Source of the DNA: Palauibacter sp022826685
GTDB taxonomy: Bacteria; Gemmatimonadota; Gemmatimonadetes; Palauibacterales; Palauibacteraceae
Length of the DNA stretch: 64,000 nt
NCBI RefSeq assembly: GCF_965221685.1
Contig: NZ_OZ244907.1
Strand: one strand, 5' to 3'
A model generated the notes under the pieces. That model did not search any database. It saw nothing but the letters and a program-made list of their open reading frames with translations, and had not been told where the DNA came from. Shown piece by piece: positions 24,401-31,836 of the stretch (the first letter of the stretch is position 1; every line of letters begins with the position of its first letter). The translations under genes and the position numbers were made by a program.

Positions 24401-27400
24401 CGCCGGACGTGTCGGCGACGGCGCTCGCCACGATCCCCTCGGTCTTCGTGACATGCGTGCTTTCCTATGAACTGGCCGGGCTCTCGGCCGGGGACCGCGT
24501 GCTGATTCACGCGGGTGCGGGCGGCGTGGGGCTTGCGGCCATCCAGTTGGCCCAGGCCGCGGGCGCGGAGGTGTTCGCGACGGCGAGCGCGCCCAAGCGG
24601 GATTTTCTGCGCTCGCTCGGCGTGGAGCATGTGTTCGACAGCCGCTCGACCGCGTTCGGCCAGGATATCCTCGACGCGACGGGCGGCGCCGGGATCGACG
24701 TCGTGCTCAACAGCCTCACCGGTGAGGGCTTCATCGAGGCGAGCCTGGCCTGCCTCGCGCAGGGCGGCCGCTTCGTGGAGCTCGCCCGGCGGGACATCCT
24801 GAGCCACGAAGAGATGGCGGCGCTGCGGCCGGATGTCGCCTATTCGATCCTCGACCTCTACACCCTGAAGGAACAGGATCCGGCGCGGCCCGGCGGGGCC
24901 TTGAGCAACGTGTTGGCGCGCATGGCTACGGGCGAGTTGGCGCCGCTCAGGCACACCACCTGGCCGTTGGCCGAAACGAGCGCCGCGATGGGCTACATGC
25001 GTGCGGCCCGTCACATCGGCAAGATCGTGTTGACGACACCTCCGCTCGCCGCAGGGAGATTGCGGCGGGCTGGGACCTATCTCGTGACGGGCGGACTGGG
25101 CGGCATCGGCCTGGCGCTCGCGGAATGGCTCGCGGAGCGCGGCGCCGGAACGGTCGTGCTGAACGGACGAAGGGCGCCGGACGCGGCGGCGGAACGGGCG
25201 ATCGAGACGCTGCGCGCACGGGGATTCAGGATCGAGGTCGAGCTTGCGGACGTGACCGACACGGCCGCGCTCGATGCCATGCTGGAGCGGATGGACGGGA
25301 CCCTGCCACCGCTTTCCGGCGTGATCCACAGTGTCGGAGTGCTCTCGGACGCTGCCCTCGGAAATCAGAGCTGGGAGAGCTTCGAGACCGTGCTGTGGCC
25401 GAAGATGCTGGGGGCCTGGCACCTTCACCGGGCGACGGCGGGACGCGATCTGGACTTGTTCGTCCTGTTCTCGAGCGTAGCCGGGGTTCTGGGCAATCCG
25501 GGTCAGGCCAATCATGCGGCGGCCAACGCTTTTCTGGATCAACTCGCCGCGCATCGGCGTGCGTTGGGGCTCCCGGGGCAATCCATTGCCTGGGGTGCCT
25601 GGTCGGGACTCGGCGAGGCGGAAGAGCAGCGCGAGCGGATCGCTGGACGGCGAGAGGCATCGGGAACCGGTTGGTTCCCGCCGGAGCAGGGCTTCCTGGC
25701 GTTCGAGCGTCTGCTGCGGGAGGATGCGACGGGGGGCGTGGTGGCTGTGGTGGACTGGCCGGTGTTCGGCGAATCCGTCGGAGGCCGTCCGCCTCTCCTG
25801 GAGGATCTGCTCGCCGTCGCCACCGACGATGACGATGCGTCCTCATCGGACGACCTGCTGGCACAGCTCGGCGCGACGCCGGCGGCGGAGCGCGAGAACC
25901 TGCTCGTGTCCTTCGTGCAGCGGGAAGTCCAGGCGGTCCTGAGGCTCCCGTCGGCGCCGGCGCCGACGGTCGGATTCTTCGATCTGGGGATGGATTCCCT
26001 CATGGCGGTCGAACTGCGCAATCGCCTCAACCGGGCCTTCTCCGACACCTATGCCGCGCCGAATACGCTGGTATTCGACTACCCGACCATCGCCGATCTC
26101 GCTTCCCATCTGGTGGACGCGCTGGGGGAGGCGGCCCCCGCCCCCGAGTCGACGGCCGAGCCGGCCCCTCCGCCGGTGGCGCGGGAGGACGATGGGATCG
26201 CCGTCGTCGGCATGGCGTGCCGCTTCCCCGGCGCCCCGGATCTGCAGGCGTTCTGGACCCAGCTCGAAGCGGGTCGCGATGCCGTGACCAACGGGCGGCC
26301 GGACAACGGATCGTGGACGGGGATCGCGGGCGACCCCGCGGCGGGCGACGACGCGTGGGGCCGTGGCGGGTTCGTCGAGGAGATCGACCGTTTCGATGCG
26401 CGGTTCTTCGGCATGACGCCGATCGGCACCCGCATGATGGACCCGCAGCAACGGCTTCTCCTGGAGACGAGTTGGCAGGCGCTCGAGGATGCCGGCATCG
26501 ATCTGGAGGGCCTGAGGGGGAGCGGCACCGGGGTTTACGCGGGCATTTCGACCAGCGAGTACCGCGATCTGATGATGACGGCGGGCGGGGAAGGCCTGAA
26601 CTATCTGGGCACCGCGAGTTCCATGGCGCTCGGCGGGATTGCATTCAAGCTGGGGCTCATGGGGCCCACCATGCCGGTCGTCCTCAACTGCGCGGCGTCC
26701 CTGGTCGCCGTGCACCACGCCGTAACCGCCCTGCAACAGGGTGAAGTGGATCTGGCGCTGGTCGGAGGCGTAAACGCCCTCTTTTCGCTCGGGCTGACCA
26801 GGGAGATGGTGGAGTTGGGGCTGCTGTCGCCGCAGGGCCGCTGCAAGACTTTCGACGCTTCGGCGGACGGCTTCGTGCGGGGCGAAGGTTGTGGGATGGT
26901 CGTCCTCAAGCGGCTTCACGACGCGGAGGCCGACGGTGATCGGATCTGGGGCGTGGTGCGCGGCACGGCAGTCAACCAGAACGGGGCGACCGCCGGACCG
27001 ACGGTGCCGAACGGGCGAGCGCAGCAGCGAGTGATCCGGGAGGCGCTCGCGCGGGCGGGCGTCGCGCCCGGGCAGGTGGACTATCTCGAAGCCCATGGCG
27101 GGGCATCCACGTTGGGGGATCCCATCGAGGTACAGGCGGCGGCCGCCGTCTACGGCGAGGGACGCCAGGCAAGCCGTCCACTCCTGATCGGGTCCGTAAA
27201 GACCAACATCGGCCACCTCGAGTCGGCCGCGGGCATTGCCGGACTGATCAAGGTCCTGCTGTCGATGAAGCAGGGCGTGATCCCGAAGCACCTCCATTTC
27301 ACGAAGCCGAACGAGCACGTGGACTGGGATGCGCTCCCCGTGCAGGTGACGTCGGAGTCGATGCGCTGGCCGGGGGATCCCGATCGGCCGCCGTTCGCCG

Positions 27401-28668
27401 GCGTGAGTGCATTCGGGATATCGGGGACCAACGCGCATGTCGTCGTGGAGGGTTACCAGCCGCCCGACGACGTCCCCCGCGCGAACGGCGCTGCGGGTCA
27501 GCCCGCCGGGGCCGCGCAGACCATCGCCATCGCCCTGCCGGAATCCCTGGCGGAACTACCGCCTCCATCGGGCGACTTCGACCCCCGCACGGCCCGCGTC
27601 CTGCCCCTTTCCGGCAAGTCGGACAAAGCGCTGCGCGAGTTGGCGGAACGGTACCTCGCCTGGCTCGACACCCACGCCGACGATTTCGACGCTGCGAGCG
27701 GGGCCGGCGACTCCCTGTTGTCGGACATGGCGTGGACGGCGGGAGTGGGGCGCGACCACTTCTCGCACCGGGCGGGTGTCGCATTCCAGGAGATCGGCTC
27801 GCTTCGCGACGGGTTACACGCGGTCGCAACTGCGGACGGGACCCTGTCATCAGGGACGGCTGACGCTGCCGCGACGCCACCGAAGTTGGCCTTCTCGTAC
27901 GCCGGCGAAGACACCGAGTGGACGGAAATGGGGAAGAAGCTGTACCGGACGGAACCCGTGGTGCGCGCGGTCCTCGACCGGTGCGATGAGATTCTGCGGG
28001 ACGAACGTAGCGGGACTTCCCTGCTGGATGTGATGTTCGGATCGACCGGCGCGAAGCCGGACGTGCATGACCCGGCCTGGAGCCGACCGGCGACCTTCGC
28101 CATCGAGTGTGCGGTCACCGCGCTTTGGTCGAGCGTGGGTGTCCGGCCCGGCGTGGTGTCGGGACGCGGGGTCGGGAATTTGGCAGCGGCATGGACCGCA
28201 GGGGTCGTCGACCTCGAAGACGGGCTGCGCATCTCGTCTCAACAGGGGATGGACGGGTTGCATGAGGCCGCCTCCGGAATCACACTCTCGCCTCCCGTGC
28301 TATCGATCTTGAATCAGGAGACCGGACAAGTCGTCGGTCCCGAAGAGATCGTCGACGGAGCGTACTGGCGCGACCCGGCACACTCGCTGGACGCACCGCG
28401 CCATCGGGCCGAGGGGCTGGCGGGCCTCGATGTTGATCTCATCCTCGAAATCGGTCCCGGCTTGGGGCTGGGTCCCACGCCGCTCGAGGCTTGGCCGGAC
28501 GGCGCGGACCGCGTAGCCGACACACCCGCGGAGTGGGTGGCGCGGGTGTATGCCGCAGGCATTCCCGTTTCTTTCGCCGGGCTGTTCGCCGGTGAATCGC
28601 GGCGAAGGATCTCGATACCCGGTTACCCCTTCCAACGCAAACGCTACTGGTTGGACGTGCTCCCGTAA
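18424..28668 (+). CDS. Type I polyketide synthase, KS-AT-DH-cMT-ER-KR-ACP-KS-AT(truncated)
   Basis: 3414 residues, one complete reducing, C-methylating module plus a partial second one. KS1 (about 1-430) has Cys180 in DTACSSS, His315 and His355. AT1 (about 575-890) has Ser672 in GHSLGE and an unusual PAYHS in place of HAFH/YASH, probably malonyl. DH (about 955-1220) has His985 and Asp1161. The methyltransferase has LEVGAGIGSAT near 1486. ER has HAGAGGVGL near 2029. KR has TGGLGGIG near 2222 and Ser2351, but His2364 where Tyr is usual. ACP has Ser2525 in GMDSLMA. KS2 (about 2590-3010) keeps Cys2756, His2891 and His2931 but reads VLNCAAS and EAHGGAS. AT2 (from about 3155) reads GRGVG, with Gly3249 for Ser, and lacks about 80 residues. 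The predicted product is a reduced, alpha-methyl-branched acyl chain. There is no thioesterase domain. Confidence 0.93.
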   Translation: MFKKNSEPIAIVGMACRFPGAEDIEAFWRLLHSGRNAVTEGVLGSGAGRVGQLFPDDKVNSACRFAGFLDRLDEFDASFFRISPVEAQRLDPQQRMMLETSWQALEDAGIDPDRLKGSRTGVYAGISNYDYRALVLDAGEPTEPAASLYSVTGTSFNTAIGRVAFALGLNGPAMALDTACSSSLVAIHQAVSGLQREEADLALAGGVHVILSAQLFEMRANAGMLSPDGRCATFDAGANGYVRGEGCGILVLKRLSEAVTDGDRIWAVIRSTAVNQDGATPGLTVPSQDAQERCIEDALLRAGLEPSDVDYVEAHGTGTEVGDPIEARATAAAYGKGREPDHPILIGSVKTNIGHLEAAAGVAGVIKAVLSIERRTIPKHLHFENPNPEVDWDRIPLRVTGDRMEWPLHSGRAPRAGVSGFGWSGTNAHVLLEGYETADRSPGDGDPNGRRGPVGSALPVAVSPAEAGADPASLPALREEELSARVTRVLPLSGRSDEALRELAERYLDWVDEGVGEIPAGNGAGDPLLADMAWTAGVGRSHFDHRAGVLFRDAASLREGLRKIAGTEEKVVPRRAATVAFAYAGQASQWPGMGETLYASEPVVRSVLDRCDEWLREERDASLLDVMFGRPAASGDLDDPQWKQPAIYALECALGALWSSLGIRPDVVLGHSLGEIAAARAAGVFGLEDGLRLAAVRGSLIGALPGEGAMAAVFAPTARVAEALEAHNAASQGIGLCIAADNGAHQVISGPAADVDAILEHLEAAGVRVARLRKSPAYHSAMIEPALDDLEEALSQLAFAPPSLPFVSNLTGRVVGSDEALDAAYWRRQMRAPVAFRACVQTLAGLGVDAVVEIGPHAVLGPMTTLAWPESAGTASPPAALSSLMRPGRNVSVTEAEDAFFAAVAGAYEAGLPLRFDGLFAGESRRRISLPGYPFRRDRHWVDAPRRRRSSADHPLLGSRHESASGEISFDTELFPSDPAWLDDHRVFDRVVAPGALYGTMAASACTVEDPGPAVVEDFQMHSALIFPESGDADDSAEEGRRLQLLLDGAEEGGSRRVRILSKGSADEEWTLHAEGRVSAGADSDLPPAGASLDPARLKSGLAPVDLAAYYRAKAAVGIGLGPSFRTVEALWARPGEALGEISLPDSADRGGLAFHPLVLDGCFQAMGAARGAVGSDDDVTYLPFGWDRLSVPERLPARLLCHVRMREAPDGADAELPEVLSADIALYELDGSPVGTLDGYTVKRATRSALLPAVEGVEELLYEIVWRDRALPPGMPPADFLPSPSAAASRSQPFSRYLAAEGVKVEDETGLQEVMERAAWCYALSALEKLGWERRAGAAVEPEELRERLEVLPEHANLLRRMLEILARSGVLQVKDEGFAVTVGEEEPLPDRMPGDSEAFLTEVTERFPHAANEIGLFRRCAGALPDVLRGEEDPLSLLFGDAEPTAGDLYRLAPVWRAANRMIGEVVRTLVDELPGDRRLRVLEVGAGIGSATEYVLPELPAGRFDYMYTDISAGFFAEAETRFSTDDTSIDYRVLDIEKDPMDQGFDPHGYDLVIAANVLHATRHLDETLAHCGALLAPSGLLVALENQRGRGWMDLIFGQLDGWWRFDDRYRSNHALAGPEVWRRALADMGFAESEVLGLDVREVAGLPDRGVIVAQNPAEIALPEGVWILAADRGGMAAALAAELAAQNQRVVLAGDDPEGARPAADSKAGIVAAAVEMDRRESWQALVEGLPSDVPFAGAVHLVSQDGCGAAATTAEMAGDAKRATASALALVQGIADADVAPEKGVWFVTRGAQVLERERTGQLAGSPLWGFGRVVAREAPQLQPRMLDLDPEAAEPQAVLADELLFPDSENHIAHRGERRQVPRLVRTGEGVERLALPEEANWVLAPDEGGAVETLRVQPLAPRALEPREVRAEVEACGLNFLDVFRAMGLVEDEGMLGEEFCGRIVETGADVTAVSVGDRVAGFAFGTFGPEVVTREELVALAPPDVSATALATIPSVFVTCVLSYELAGLSAGDRVLIHAGAGGVGLAAIQLAQAAGAEVFATASAPKRDFLRSLGVEHVFDSRSTAFGQDILDATGGAGIDVVLNSLTGEGFIEASLACLAQGGRFVELARRDILSHEEMAALRPDVAYSILDLYTLKEQDPARPGGALSNVLARMATGELAPLRHTTWPLAETSAAMGYMRAARHIGKIVLTTPPLAAGRLRRAGTYLVTGGLGGIGLALAEWLAERGAGTVVLNGRRAPDAAAERAIETLRARGFRIEVELADVTDTAALDAMLERMDGTLPPLSGVIHSVGVLSDAALGNQSWESFETVLWPKMLGAWHLHRATAGRDLDLFVLFSSVAGVLGNPGQANHAAANAFLDQLAAHRRALGLPGQSIAWGAWSGLGEAEEQRERIAGRREASGTGWFPPEQGFLAFERLLREDATGGVVAVVDWPVFGESVGGRPPLLEDLLAVATDDDDASSSDDLLAQLGATPAAERENLLVSFVQREVQAVLRLPSAPAPTVGFFDLGMDSLMAVELRNRLNRAFSDTYAAPNTLVFDYPTIADLASHLVDALGEAAPAPESTAEPAPPPVAREDDGIAVVGMACRFPGAPDLQAFWTQLEAGRDAVTNGRPDNGSWTGIAGDPAAGDDAWGRGGFVEEIDRFDARFFGMTPIGTRMMDPQQRLLLETSWQALEDAGIDLEGLRGSGTGVYAGISTSEYRDLMMTAGGEGLNYLGTASSMALGGIAFKLGLMGPTMPVVLNCAASLVAVHHAVTALQQGEVDLALVGGVNALFSLGLTREMVELGLLSPQGRCKTFDASADGFVRGEGCGMVVLKRLHDAEADGDRIWGVVRGTAVNQNGATAGPTVPNGRAQQRVIREALARAGVAPGQVDYLEAHGGASTLGDPIEVQAAAAVYGEGRQASRPLLIGSVKTNIGHLESAAGIAGLIKVLLSMKQGVIPKHLHFTKPNEHVDWDALPVQVTSESMRWPGDPDRPPFAGVSAFGISGTNAHVVVEGYQPPDDVPRANGAAGQPAGAAQTIAIALPESLAELPPPSGDFDPRTARVLPLSGKSDKALRELAERYLAWLDTHADDFDAASGAGDSLLSDMAWTAGVGRDHFSHRAGVAFQEIGSLRDGLHAVATADGTLSSGTADAAATPPKLAFSYAGEDTEWTEMGKKLYRTEPVVRAVLDRCDEILRDERSGTSLLDVMFGSTGAKPDVHDPAWSRPATFAIECAVTALWSSVGVRPGVVSGRGVGNLAAAWTAGVVDLEDGLRISSQQGMDGLHEAASGITLSPPVLSILNQETGQVVGPEEIVDGAYWRDPAHSLDAPRHRAEGLAGLDVDLILEIGPGLGLGPTPLEAWPDGADRVADTPAEWVARVYAAGIPVSFAGLFAGESRRRISIPGYPFQRKRYWLDVLP

Positions 28669-28690
28669 GGGCAGCCACCTGCCTGACTCC

Positions 28691-28719
28691 TTGACGATTC
28701 CGGCCAGGCGGTGAAATAT
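28691..28719 (+). promoter_or_regulatory. Promoter for the stand-alone carrier gene
   Basis: TTGACG (28691-28696) and AAATAT (28714-28719) are separated by 17 bp, one of the best sigma-70-like matches in the window, about 75 bases before the carrier protein. This suggests the ACP and hydrolase can be expressed independently of the very long PKS transcript. Confidence 0.45.
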
Positions 28720-28795
28720 CCCGCTCGGGCGCAACGCAATGATCGGCGTCCCTGATCGGGACGGCAGTACCAACCCTCCACGGAAGGCCATGCAA

Positions 28796-29014
28796 ATGTC
28801 ATGTGAAGCTCGCCTCAGGGAACTCATCGACGAACACCTCGATCTCGGCCGCGAGCCCAGCTGGGATACCGAGACAGGCCAGGCGGGCGTTTCGTCGCTC
28901 GATGCGGTCGCCTTCAAGAAGATCCTCGAGAAGGAGTTCGGCATCACGATCCCGCCGGAGTGCTTCAGCACTCTGCGTAAGCTGGTCGAATTCATCGACT
29001 CCAAGGCTGGCTGA
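28796..29014 (+). CDS. Stand-alone acyl carrier protein
   Basis: A 72-residue carrier protein of four-helix type: SCEARLRELIDEHLDLGRE, then AGVSSLDAVAFKKILEKEFG, then FSTLRKLVEFIDSK. The phosphopantetheine serine lies in VSSLDAV, where the usual Asp before Ser is replaced by Ser, so this is a divergent carrier. I chose ATG 28796 because GGAAGG lies 8 bases upstream; ATG 28790 and 28739 are alternatives. Placed right after a PKS that ends in KS-AT without its own ACP, it may serve as the in-trans carrier for that terminal pair. This is inference from position. Confidence 0.75.
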   Translation: MSCEARLRELIDEHLDLGREPSWDTETGQAGVSSLDAVAFKKILEKEFGITIPPECFSTLRKLVEFIDSKAG

Positions 29015-29075
29015 ACGCGTCGCTGGACTTTGACAGCGCCCCCCGGATCGCCTGCGCAGGGGCGCGCGGCTTGAC

Positions 29076-30005
29076 ATGACTTCCGGCGCTGTCTGGAAGA
29101 TCCCGGAGCCACGATCCGTGTACGACGTGCGGCACGGCGACGGGAGCGTCACCAGAGTACGGCGACACGGAATTCCCGGGGGGCGTCGGTTGATCGTGGG
29201 GCACGGCAACGGCCTCGCGGTCGACCTTTACTACCCGTTCTGGTCGCGGTTCACGGACGACTTCGATGTGTTCGTGTACGATCTGAGGAACCACGGGTGG
29301 AACCCGATCGGCCCGCGCAACGCGCACAACATCCCCAACCTGATTCAGGACCAGGAAGAGGTCGTCGAAGCCATCGCCGCCCGCTACGGTCGGACGCGCT
29401 CCGTCGGCGTCTTCCATTCCCTTTCGGCGCTGACCGCTCTCCTGTCGCGGTCGCTCGGTACCGGTCGGACCGGCGACCTCTCGGCCTGGATTCTATTCGA
29501 CCCGCCCCTGTTCAGGCCGCGACTGGCCGAGGAGGAAACCGACGAGGCCGCCGAGCGGCTGGCGGAGATCGCGCGACGCCGAATGGACCGCTTCCGCGAG
29601 GCAGGCGAACTCGCGGAACTCTTTCACCACCTGCTGCTCACGAGGGCCGTGCCGGGCGCCGCGGAGTTGATGGCCCGCACCGTCCTGCGGGAATCCCCGG
29701 ACGGAGAGGGCCTCGAGCTTCGGTGTCCCCGCGACTACGAGGCTCAGATCGTCGCGTACGCCCGCACCTACGCCTTCCTTGTCGACCTCGGCGACCTTCC
29801 GTGTCCGACCAAGGTCATCGGATCGGACCCGACCTCGTCGTTTGCGTACCTGCCGACGTTCAATCTGAGTCACATGAATACGGTCGACTACGACTTCATC
29901 CCGGAATCCACGCACTTCCTGCAGATCGAGCAGCCTGACGAATGCGTGCAGTTGATGTGCCGGTTCCTCGAGGAACACGGGCTGTTGTCGGCGCGCCCTG
30001 GTTAG
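29076..30005 (+). CDS. Alpha/beta hydrolase, possible PKS release enzyme
   Basis: 309 residues. An oxyanion loop VGHGNG (about 41-46), the nucleophile elbow GVFHSLSAL (Ser115, with Ser rather than Gly two residues later) and the C-terminal STHFLQIEQP (His280) make a complete hydrolase triad plausible. A lid-like helical insert lies around residues 145-210. The PKS lacks a thioesterase domain and this gene follows the carrier protein by 61 bases, so hydrolytic release or editing of the acyl chain is a reasonable role. An unrelated esterase or lipase is the alternative. It overlaps the convergent permease gene by 4 bases. Confidence 0.72.
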   Translation: MTSGAVWKIPEPRSVYDVRHGDGSVTRVRRHGIPGGRRLIVGHGNGLAVDLYYPFWSRFTDDFDVFVYDLRNHGWNPIGPRNAHNIPNLIQDQEEVVEAIAARYGRTRSVGVFHSLSALTALLSRSLGTGRTGDLSAWILFDPPLFRPRLAEEETDEAAERLAEIARRRMDRFREAGELAELFHHLLLTRAVPGAAELMARTVLRESPDGEGLELRCPRDYEAQIVAYARTYAFLVDLGDLPCPTKVIGSDPTSSFAYLPTFNLSHMNTVDYDFIPESTHFLQIEQPDECVQLMCRFLEEHGLLSARPG

Positions 30006-31735
30006 ACGGCTACCCGAACGGTGACGATGTCGGTGTCGTAGTACTGCCGGTGGCGAACCGACGAAGCGAGGTGCCGTAGCAGGCGCAGCGATACTTCGCT
30101 CTCCGTGGATGTCTCCTCGACCTCGCCGCTCAGCAGCGCGAGACGATCCTGGAGGTTCTCGTCCCGCGGGGCGACGAGGAATTCGAGCACCGCCTCGCCC
30201 TTTTCGCGGTGCGCGGCCATGACGAGTCGCCGTCGGGGGGCGTCGTCTCCGGAACCGTCCGGCCGGGCCAGCGAAAGGAGCGCCTCCTCGGCGGCGGCGG
30301 CCAGGCGGTCCGCGACCTCCGAGTCCAGGCCGGCCTTCGCGGCAAAGGTCCCGAGAAATTCCCGGATCCGCGGCATCGCCGATGGACCGGACTCCGTCTC
30401 GATGCGCGCTCGCCGGGGTTCGGTCAGACTCAGGAAAAGCGTCAGGAGGATTGCGGTAAAGCCGCCCGCGTTCATCCCGTTGGCGAGCAGGCCGTCGGCG
30501 AAGCCGGACACCTGCTCGGGGAGAATGAGCCCGTACTGAAAGCTGACGCCGGTGAGGAAGGCGAGGCCGACGACGATGCCGTTGCGATAATCGAGTCCGC
30601 CCTGCAGGACGATCTTGAGGCCGATCGCGAACAGCATCGCGAGGAGGACAACGAGGTACGCCGCGAAGACCGGATCGGGGATCGCGAGCACGACCGCGAA
30701 GGCCTTGGGAAGGAAGGCGAAGGCGATGAAGGCGGCACCGGCCGCCAGTCCCACGCCCCGCGCCGCCACTCCGGTGAGCTGCGTGAGCGGGACGCTGGTC
30801 GTGGTCGCGCTGCCCGGCACCGTGCCGGCGCACCCCGCCAGGACGTTGCCCACGCCGTCCACGGCCACGGCACCCTGCACGGCCCGGAAATCGGTCGCGC
30901 GACTCGCGCGCCGCCACGACACCTGCTGGACCGCGACGGTGCTGCTCATCGTCCGGATGGCCGCGATGACGGCCACAAGCAGGAAGGAGGGCAGGAGGGT
31001 GCAGAAGGCAGGCCCGAAGCCGAGATCGAAGCCCGGCGGCTGCGCGTTTGGAAGGGCGACCCAGTCCGCGTCCGCTATGCGTCCCACATCGTAGAGGCCG
31101 TAAGCGGCGGCGACCGCGGTTCCGACGATCACGCCGATCACCGGGGCCCATAGCCGGAGCGCTCCCGTCCCACGCAGAGCGAGACATGCCATCAGGAGCG
31201 CCGTGACGCTGAAGCTGAGGGGGGCGCCCGGCGGCGTCCCGCCGTCAGGCCCGGTGGCGAGGAGCCCCGACACGAAGGGCAGCACGGTAACCGGGATCAG
31301 CATGATCACCGTGCCGGAGACGGATGGGGTCAGGACCCGCTGGAAGAGTGACAGCCGCCAGGAGAGCAGGAGCGGGATGAACGCGGCGACGACGACGAGG
31401 GTGGCGAGGAGGGCCGGGCCGCCTTCGGTGAGCGCCATGATGCTCGCCGGGATGAACGCGCCCGAGGTACCCATCAGGAGGACATGCCCGGCGCCGAGGC
31501 GCCGCGCCCGGACCGCCTGCAGCATCGTCGCCAGACCGCAGACCGTGGCGGACGCCAGCACCGCCCAGGAGAGGTACTCCTCGCCGACGCCCGCCGCCCG
31601 CATCACGACGATGGGGATCAACACGATCGCCGCGATGTTGAGCACCGCGAGCTGGAGCCCGACGCCGAGGGCGAGAGCCGGCGGGGGCTTCTCGTCAGGC
31701 TGGTAGCGGACGCCGGATCGGTTGTCTGTCGTCAC
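30002..31735 (-). CDS. NCS2 xanthine/uracil permease fused to a degenerate RsbW-like ATPase domain
   Basis: 577 residues. The first about 440 form a nucleobase:cation symporter-2 core of many hydrophobic segments, with VLLMGTSGAFIPASIMAL and the conserved GTVPGSATTTSVPLTQLTG, which resembles the family signature region. After the last helix a soluble tail of about 130 residues resembles anti-sigma/GHKL-type ATPases (EEALLSL region, then LRLLRHLASSVRHRQYYDTD with the C-terminal strand IVTVRV). The magnesium-binding Asn expected after EEAL is Ser, so ATP hydrolysis is doubtful. The tail may sense a nucleotide or bind a partner. Convergent with the PKS cluster hydrolase; probably monocistronic. 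Confidence 0.78.
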   Translation of the reverse strand: MTTDNRSGVRYQPDEKPPPALALGVGLQLAVLNIAAIVLIPIVVMRAAGVGEEYLSWAVLASATVCGLATMLQAVRARRLGAGHVLLMGTSGAFIPASIMALTEGGPALLATLVVVAAFIPLLLSWRLSLFQRVLTPSVSGTVIMLIPVTVLPFVSGLLATGPDGGTPPGAPLSFSVTALLMACLALRGTGALRLWAPVIGVIVGTAVAAAYGLYDVGRIADADWVALPNAQPPGFDLGFGPAFCTLLPSFLLVAVIAAIRTMSSTVAVQQVSWRRASRATDFRAVQGAVAVDGVGNVLAGCAGTVPGSATTTSVPLTQLTGVAARGVGLAAGAAFIAFAFLPKAFAVVLAIPDPVFAAYLVVLLAMLFAIGLKIVLQGGLDYRNGIVVGLAFLTGVSFQYGLILPEQVSGFADGLLANGMNAGGFTAILLTLFLSLTEPRRARIETESGPSAMPRIREFLGTFAAKAGLDSEVADRLAAAAEEALLSLARPDGSGDDAPRRRLVMAAHREKGEAVLEFLVAPRDENLQDRLALLSGEVEETSTESEVSLRLLRHLASSVRHRQYYDTDIVTVRVAV

Positions 31736-31836
31736 CCAGGGTCCCCTTGCCGTTCGGTTTCCGTCCGCCGGAGATTGATTCCCCGGAAATATCGCTCTTT
31801 TTGTCCGACACCAAAAGAAAACCGAGGAGAAGGAAC

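Noticed and set aside
22531..25581. A continuous antisense frame of about 1000 codons on the minus strand across the PKS.
   Set aside because: It mirrors the GC-rich PKS codons, is rich in Arg/His/Pro/Ala with no domain motifs, and lies entirely opposite well-supported MT-ER-KR coding sequence.
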